The position numbers and the translations under genes are program-made. Below are positions 57,404-64,000 of a stretch of 64,000 nt of DNA, piece by piece. Below the pieces are notes generated by a model. It was not told where the DNA came from, ran no database searches, and saw nothing but the letters and a program-made list of their open reading frames with translations. Source of the DNA: Triticum aestivum (Eukaryota > Streptophyta > Magnoliopsida > Poales > Poaceae); assembly GCF_018294505.1 (NCBI RefSeq), contig NC_057802.1:554429712-554493711 (forward strand). The letters are read 5' to 3'. How positions within the stretch are numbered: position 1 is the first letter of the stretch; each line of letters begins with the position of its first letter.

Positions 57404-57850
57404 AGAAGATCCAATTCTTCGCATTCATGTCCTGGTTAGCATACATTTGCTCAACCATCTACTCGGACGAGAGTGACAAGATACATCCAGCCCATTTTCA
57501 TTCCATCGATCGATAACTCGATAAACCCTAGCTAGGTATTTCATTCGGTCGGGCCAGATTCAAGCCATTGAGCCACATTGAAGCCATGGGCTCTGTGACA
57601 CTAGAAAGGACCGCCGGTGGTTCTATCCAAGATATATTTGACGCTCCTCGCGCTGTAGGCAGTCAATTGCAGCATTTCGTTATTATTTTTATGAAGGCGT
57701 TGCAATTTGTATTTCACGCATATAGCGTCAAATAGAGTTGTTTCTGGTAGAAAACACTCACCCCATGCTTTCTTCATTGGGAATATGGACGGCCCATCTA
57801 TGCACATCACACTGTTTGTGTTTCCGGTATAAGGAAGCTTCCAAGTGGTT
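57404..57850. other. Right flank of E2
   Basis: The first 60 bp continue the sequence interrupted at 47837. The rest has no supported gene; GATAAACCCTAGCTAGG near 57520 looks like plant leader sequence but no gene follows. Confidence 0.4.
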
Positions 57851-59300
57851 TAGGAAGTTTTGGCCGTCTTTTTTCCTTGTTGGTTTTATTCTCGTAGGGT
57901 TTCTTCTTCTTTTGTTTGATTTTTTATTATATTTTTGTTCTTGTTTTTCTACTTTGTTTTATTTCACAAAAAAGATCATGAATATTTTCAAGTTGTTAAC
58001 ATTTTTTAAATTCACCAATATTTTCCACAAGGGATAAGATTGTTTCAAATCCATGATTTTTTGTCAAATCCAGAAAAAATCAAGTTCGTAAATTTTTTCA
58101 ATTCCATGAAGATTTTTCGAATTCCTGAACTCTTTTTTTAAACCCTTGAACATTTTTCAACATTCAAAGGCATTTTTTCAAATTCATGAACATTTTTTAA
58201 TTAAAAACTCATGAATATTTATTCAAACTCGCAATTTTTTTTGAATTTGTGAACCTTAAAATCCATGAATATTTTTGTTTTCTCCAAAACCTAATAATTT
58301 TAAAAAAGATAGTTGGTTTTTATTCAAATGAGATGGTGGGTTTCGTTTCTGCAGCGAGCGAAAAGAAAATGTTAGTGAACAAGGAGAACTCCTCTTTTTG
58401 GGAAAAACATGGAGAACTCCTAATTGGCACTCTTTGCACCAGTTAACGAGTCGGCGGTCACACGGTAGCTTGCGTGGGCTGGCCCACCAGTGCGCACTCT
58501 CGCTCTAGCACCAAACGATCGCTACTTGCCTTAAAACATGATCAATATTGCTAAAGAACCAATCGATCATTGACTTGCCAAAAAAACAACGACTGCATGC
58601 CTACCATTTGACTGTTGACTCTATATCAAATAATTCATGAAATTAAAAAATCCGTGGACTTGGAAAAATTCACGAGTCTAAAAATGTTCAAAATTTTGAA
58701 AACAATGTATATACGGATTTGAAAAAAAAAATCATGAATTTGGAAAAAGCTCATGAATATTAAAAAATGTTTGCGGATTTGAAAAACGTTCATATATTTG
58801 AAAAAGATCAAGCATGTCAAAAAACTCATGAATTTGAAAAAAGTTCACGCGTTCAAAAAAGTACATGGATTTGGAAAAGGTTCAAGCATTTGTAAAATCT
58901 CACGAATTTGGAAAAAGTCATGGATTTGGAAAAAATTCACGGATTTGGAAAGATTTCACGGATTTGAACAAATTTCATGCATTTGAAAAAGGTCACAAAT
59001 TTAAAAAATGTTTGTGGATTTGCGAAAGGTGCATGCATTTGAAAATTTTCATGAATTTAGAAAAACCTCGAGAATTTGAAAAAAGTTCATGCATTTGAAA
59101 ATGTTCACGAATTTGAAAAATGTTTGTGAATTTGAAAAATTCTTCTTGGAACGAGTAAAGAAAAACAAAAAGGAAAAAAAGAAACAAAAACAAAAAAAAG
59201 CAAAAAAGAAAAACAAACCGACACAGAAAGGGAAAATGGAAAAACGAACAAGAAAAACAAATAACAAAAAAAGGTTGGTCCAAAATCTTCTAGAAGCTTC
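57850..59300. repeat. AT-rich low-complexity repeat with GAATTTGAAAAA / TTCATGAACATTTTT words
   Basis: The left part (57950-58300) uses TTCATGAACATTTTT words. The right part (58620-59150) uses GGATTTGAAAAAGTTCATG words, roughly inverse in sense, with a GC-richer centre (58440-58540). The style matches 28990-30430, so both regions probably derive from the same repeat family. No coding region. Confidence 0.65.
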
Positions 59301-60361
59301 TGAAAACCGGCCAGAAGGTAACATTGTTCACGTTATACGGGCCGGCCTAGTTGCTCAAAAGATGGTGTGCGCCGCGTACGAGGATCCAACGCATGAAACG
59401 CGAATAAGATCTGCGGCCAATGAGCATGTGAGCGCAACAACCGAATAATCTACTAGGCATTCAAAATGCAGCCCAAAACAACCGTTCCTAGCGTTGTTGT
59501 GACATTTAGATGTTGTGTGCAGTACATAAGAGCTCTCATAGTCACACCCACATGCCACTGGGCCAGCCCATTTGGTTTGCTGCATTTTTGTTTTTATTTT
59601 GTTTAAAGCAGAGAAGAGTTTCCTCAAAAAATCTTCTCCACCTTTATGCCGGACTGAGAGAAAGAGCGCTAAGCGCACTAGTGATTTTGTGTGTATGCCA
59701 TGTAGGCCCAAATTGAAAATTCCTTATTGTTGAAGGTCTAGAGATAGATGGCCCCACAAGCAATACTAAACGAAAACACACAAGGGGTGAGACCGACCAC
59801 TGAAGAGAGAGCTGGAAGAAGGTGCTCCGCCGCCTTCGGTCAATTCCGACCCGTGGTAGCCATGAGTAGGACAAAAGCATTCAAGCTTACAAACTTAAGG
59901 CAAATTCTTTTGGCGCTTATGCGTGGCTTTGGAAATAAGTTGCCGCCTCCCCAGTTTATTTTAGAAGCTCAACCTAGGGCAACTAATTTTCACAGCCAAG
60001 CAAAAGCCCCAGAAAAAACTGGCCCTTAGTTGCATGTCTACAAATCTGCACGGAATCAGCCCCGTCACACACTTTGTAATTATCAGCAAGCACCACTTAT
60101 CCATTATCTGGCTCTACGCTCTAGAAACAAACCTACAACACCAAACACTATTTATAATGATTTTGTTGTGCAAAATTCACTTCTTACTATAGTACATTAT
60201 TGCGTTGATTGAATCCTCCCGCAATTGTTAGGTAAGAAAGTTTTTGCTACAACACAACCCTAATGATGAATAATGGATTATCACTTTGTTAGGGTTGATG
60301 ATTGTGCTGGACAACAATGTATTTCAAGATGACCCAGCGTTGCTATGGGTTGGGCTGAGAA
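59300..60361. other. Unassigned repetitive spacer
   Basis: No gene recognised. Words such as TGGGCCAGCCCATTTGG and CATGTAGGCCCAAATTG suggest decayed transposon DNA. It ends at the CACTA terminus at 60362. Confidence 0.35.
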
Positions 60362-60689
60362 CACTACAATAAAAGACACATCCGTGACATTTTGGGCCGA
60401 ACGAAAATCTTTTCTGTCATACTTATGACACTTATATGACGATAATTGTGACAAAACCCGGTATCATCATAGATATGGTGGGGTCCTACTTCTATGAAAA
60501 AAAAATCATGACAGAAACTAGGCTTTTCGTCCTGGGCGGGCCGGAGACGCAACTGCATGACATTGTTTGGGCCGTCCATGATGGAAAAAACCGTGGTAGA
60601 AGCGAGGGCGCGGAAAATATCGGAGAGTCCCCGGTTACGGTGGGTGGTCGGGGGCCGAGCGATGCGCGTTTCTCTCGAAAGTACGCGCG

Positions 60690-61550
60690 TGTGTGCGAGG
60701 CGTTGGGCTCTAACTGAACCCGAGCGAGGCGTTGAGCTCTAACTGAACCCGAGTGATTGCACTGCAGGCTACGCGTTACTGAACCCGAGCGATCGATCGA
60801 TGACTGTTAACTGAACCCGATCGAGCGATTCCTTCGCTACTGCTGCTAACTGAAGCCAATCGATGCTGCCTCTGGATGAATAGTGAGCGCTGCTGGGGGG
60901 TTTGGATGAATAGTTCCCGGTGGGGGTGGATGAACAGGACCCCGTGGCGTTGCCTCTGGATGAATAGTGAGCGTTGCTGGGGGTTTGGATGAACAGTTCC
61001 CGATGGGGGTGGATGAACAGGACCCCGATCATTCGAGCCGGTTGGGGCTGGATGAACAGGACCCCGTGGAGGGCAGGATGAACAGGACCACCCCGTGGAG
61101 GGCAGGATGAAAAGTAGACGGTGGAGGGCTGGATGAACAGTAGCCCGTGGAGGGGTGGTTGAACAGTAGCCCGTGGAGTGGGCTAGTTGAACAGTAGCCA
61201 GTGGAGTAGCGCGCGGTGGAGGCTGGATGAACAGGAGCCCGTGGATGAACAGTCGCAGGTGGAGGCTGGAGGAGGTCGACGGTGGATAAACAGTTGCCCG
61301 TGGAGGCTGGAGGGGGTCGACGGTGGAGATGAACAGTATCCCGTGGAGTCCCGTTTTGCGGTACGCCACACCCCTCCCGATGAACAGGACCCCCGTTTCG
61401 ACCGTAGCACTCCAACACAAGTCCGTTTCCTCCGTTTTGCGGTACGCCACACCCCTCCCGATCAACAGGACCCCCGTTTCGACCGTAGGAGGTCCGTTTC
61501 CTCCGTTTTGCGGTACGCCAGACCCCTCCCGATGAACAGGATCCCGTTTC
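60690..61550. repeat. Minisatellite array with CTGAACCCGAGCGA and GATGAACAGGACCCCGTGGA words
   Basis: First CTAACTGAACCCGAG.GA units (60710-60850), then GGATGAACAG units spaced 30-60 bp (60870-61340), then a 60-80 bp unit with CCGTTTTGCGGTACGCCACA and ATGAACAGGACCCCCGTTTC (61340-61560). Open frames on both strands here are products of the repeats. Confidence 0.85.
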
Positions 61551-61959
61551 GAACGTGGCCGGTCGAACACAAGGCTATTTCCTCCGTTCTGCCGTACGCC
61601 AGGCCCCGTTTCCATCAGCTGTTCCGTCCAAGCCCTCCCGATGAACACGACGATGCATTCCGTTCCGACCCAACCGGTTGGCTCCCCATGAACACGACGA
61701 CGACGTTGTTTCTCCGTTCCGACCCAGCCATGTACACGAGCCCTGGCCGTACGTATGCGCGAGTAGGCGTTGGAGACCATGCCCGTATGTACGTACGTGG
61801 CCGTATTTTCTTTCTTGCACACTGGCCGCTGTACGTACGTGTACATGCTATGTGCGCGCCTCTACTACGACACGTGCGCGCCTCTACATCGACCAGTATA
61901 TACGTACGCGTTCGCGACCAGAATGACAACGCTACGTACGCTTCGACCAGGTGGGTCCC

Positions 61960-62200
61960 GACTGTCAGGCACTTCCTTGCGTGCGAAGATGTAGCTGGTG
62001 GGTCCCAGCAGTCAGGGGGGCGAATCGTTTTTTTTGCCCGGACGCACTTCCTTGCGTGCGAAGATGTAGCTGGTAGGTCCCAGCAGTCAGGGGGAAACGT
62101 TTTTTTTCACGAAATACAGTTGCCCGTCTGGTGGGTCCCTGCTATCAGGTTGAGGAATAATTATTTTCCGTGTAATAAGGAGGCACTTCCTTGCGTCTGC
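61960..62200. repeat. Direct repeat of a 75-bp unit
   Basis: GCACTTCCTTGCGTGCGAAG followed by ATGTAGCTGGT.GGTCCCAG and CAGTCAGGGGG occurs at about 61968 and 62044; a third, shorter start of the unit lies at 62182. Confidence 0.85.
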
Positions 62201-62519
62201 CGTGGACCCAGCTGTCAGCCTCGCCACGACAGTACTCTTCCGATGGAAGTCGTTCCTTGACCACGTTGACCACGCCGCGCCGAGAGCACCAGGGCGGTGG
62301 ATGACGGCGAGGCCTAGGAAGGGGACGACGCGGCAGTGGAAGCCCGCGCGGAGTGGAGTACGAGGGTTCACTGGTTCGGCTGCGGTGTGAGGCTGCCGTC
62401 GCCGCGGAATAATAGGGGGTGTGGGTGAGTAGAGGGATGGCCTGGCCAGCGGTGGGAGTAGTAGGGGGCAGTGAGGCCTCTGCGGCATCATAGTCGGCCA
62501 CGGGAGGCAGGAGCACGCG

Positions 62520-62890
62520 TCACGACCGGCGCTGCTTTGGGCGGCTGAAGCAAGAAGACCAGAGGTTGAAGAAACACTACGGCCGTTGGATGGACATCGT
62601 ACGGTCACTGCAACTAGAATCGTTTATATTGACTAAGTTGACAAAGCCCATGGTACGCATCAACTTAGTAGGCCCACAGGTCAGCCTCAGAAACGGTGCG
62701 CCCCAGATGTCAGGGGAGGAATCGTTTTTTGGGCGGCCGAAGCAAGAAAATATCCGAGATTGAAGAAGAAGCACGACATCCGTTGGATGGACATCCAACG
62801 GCCACAGGTGCCAGAACGGTGTGTTGTTGACAAAGCCTTGCATACGCGTCAACTTAGGTTTTTTTAGGGGACGCGTCAACTTAGAAGGCC
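62520..62890. repeat. Diverged tandem repeat of about 190 bp
   Basis: GGGCGGC.GAAGCAAGAA, GTTGGATGGACATC and GTTGACAAAGCC...GCATACGCGTCAAC/ACGCATCAACTTAG words occur twice in the same order. Confidence 0.7.
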
Positions 62891-63640
62891 CACAAGTGTG
62901 TGGCAGAGAACATATAGCCCATTTGCGATTTGTAAGAATGTACAGCCCATTTTTTAATGCTAATGGAATTTACTACAACCCATTTACAGTTTGTTAAAAG
63001 TACAACCCATTTTCTAGCTAGGACAACGATTAATAATTTCAACCAACCGCTCAAAACAGAATTCAAGAAAAATTCCCACATTTTTATGGGATCCCAAATA
63101 TTTTTATCCGAAATTTCTAGTCAGATTAAATATAATTTCAAAATAAATTTGTATTATGTTAAAATCCAACGAAATATTGCGCGCGCAACAAGTAATGAAA
63201 TTAAAATTTTCAAATTCCGAAAATAATATATTTTTTAAACTAATTACGCGTTTGGTGCATCTTTTTATAGTTACTGCCCAGTTATTATAATTACATCCCA
63301 CTTATTATTTCTTATAATCCATTTTCTTGTTAAGCCTAATGCATACCTCCTAGGAAAGTTTGCAGCCCAGCGGGGCGGAGAATAACAAGTTTACCCGGAT
63401 ATTGTGTACAACTGTCGGCCCAGTTGCATTGCTGATGTTGAAAAAAAAGCCTGTGTAATACAGTACAACCTAACATGGCTACTCAGCCCACATTCAGCGA
63501 CGCCGGAAAGGCCCAAACAAGGCTTCTGTACAACTTTTTGAAGTCACTGAGCTCAATGAATAACTTAAGAAAAAAGTTAAATTACAGTGGAACCTAATTA
63601 AAAGCTGTCACGAGCAAAGAAATAATTCAACGGGTCCCAC
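62890..63640. other. AT-rich region without recognised gene
   Basis: Repeated words ACAGCCCATTTT, ACAACCCATTTACAG and ACAACCCATTTTCTAG (62940-63020) suggest transposon subterminal DNA. Nothing coding is supported. Confidence 0.4.
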
Positions 63641-63644
63641 TTGT

Positions 63645-63662
63645 GCGTGTGTGCGTGTGTGC

Positions 63663-63694
<32 letters not shown>

Positions 63695-63696
63695 CC
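63645..63696. repeat. Compound (GT)n(GA)n microsatellite
   Basis: GTGCGTGTGTGCGTGTGTGC, then GTGTGTGTGTGTGTGAGAGA and more GA units, about 50 bp in all. Confidence 0.95.
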
Positions 63697-64000
63697 CATC
63701 GGTCGATACTCATAAATACATCTTTCAGCCATATGCATTGCTGATGCTATGTAAAAACCTATATAGTTGACACAATCATATAGAACATCGTAGCACACTT
63801 AACTTGCATATAAAAATTTCACGCAGGCGGCACAATCAGGATGGAAGCAGTGGATCGCTACGGGTAGGGCTATGTTGAAACCAACGAACTCGTACATAAC
63901 GGTTCATCTTCTTTATCAATGACAGGGAAATATCTTGAATGCTGTGCAAAGAAAACAGACAGACAACACAATAAGTTCTGCTAGCACATTAAGTTGACGT

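Larger units (their letters stand above)
60362..64000 (+). mobile_element. Terminus and subterminal DNA of a further CACTA-like element E3 (right end not found)
   Basis: CACTACAATAAAAGACACAT starts at 60362. Subterminal TGACATTT, GTCATA, TGTGACAAAA and CATGACAGAAA words recur in both orientations over the next 230 bp, as in Triticeae CACTA elements with TGACA-type motifs. Long tandem repeats follow. No matching GTAGTG end lies before the window ends, so the right limit is open: the element either continues beyond 64000 or is truncated. No transposase frame is seen in the part present. The annotated span after about 62900 is uncertain. Confidence 0.6.

Noticed and set aside
60870..61846. Long open frames on both strands over the E3 minisatellites
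   Set aside because: Repeat units of a length compatible with open frames produce them; translated sequence is repetitive without known domains.
1..64000. CRISPR array, bacterial operon, rRNA or functional tRNA genes
   Set aside because: No spaced direct repeats with unique spacers, no ribosomal sequence, and no stem-paired tRNA; intron structure is plant nuclear throughout.

Overview
The window is plant nuclear DNA, almost certainly from a Triticeae grass (a wheat, Aegilops or barley relative). It has canonical GT-AG introns, long AT-rich intergenic stretches, two CACTA transposons with Caspar-type ends (CACTAGTAGAAAAA, TAGTCCCGGTT subterminal motifs) and a solo LTR of the Angela/WIS/BARE type. 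Family names come from memory of Triticeae repeats; boundaries, target-site duplications and reading frames were read directly from the sequence.

Layout. (1) <1-8769: 3' part of a CACTA element (E0) with a broken TNP2-type transposase gene, an intact eight-exon second gene, a 30-bp tandem array and a 3' end packed with TTTGCCGTC/GACGGCAAA motifs. (2) 9.2-17.8 kb: a small host-like gene island. It holds a decayed zf-XS-like zinc-finger gene with duplicated exons, an apparently intact two-exon zf-XS-like gene, and a three-exon B3-like gene with a leader intron. (3) 18.2-19.0 kb: AT-rich tandem repeats. (4) 19.4-24.4 kb, minus strand: a FAR1-related/MULE transposase gene with tandem peptide repeats and duplicated C-terminal exons, broken by one clear frameshift. 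(5) 24.7-27.7 kb: a dead L1-type LINE. (6) 27.7-31.3 kb: low-complexity Triticeae repeats. (7) 31.5-31.75 kb, minus strand: a short unrecognised gene whose upstream side is cut by the next transposon. (8) 31868-45278: a complete Caspar-like CACTA element (E1, TSD TGT). It contains an LTR retrotransposon (38769-43193, TSD GAGCG), which itself contains a solo LTR (40407-42125, TSD CCAAG). (9) 46146-46502, minus strand: an intact RALF peptide hormone gene. (10) 47838-57403: a second complete Caspar-like element (E2, TSD AGA) with a broken transposase and a TNPA/Ulp1-protease gene. (11) 57.4-60.3 kb: AT-rich repeats. (12) 60362 to the window end: one terminus and the repetitive subterminal DNA of a fourth CACTA-like element.

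How the parts relate. Host genes (zf-XS, B3, RALF) sit in short islands between transposons. The two Caspar-like elements share a second gene that joins a TNPA-like region to a C48/Ulp1-like cysteine protease domain. Both carry a third, internal copy of the subterminal motif cluster just before the TATA box of that gene. E1 has no transposase. In its place are a 337-bp tandem array and a two-exon gene for a small coiled-coil protein with a C-terminal membrane segment. The most interesting leads are this accessory protein, the internal motif cluster, the protease gene, and the zf-XS/B3 cluster with its exon and intron duplications.
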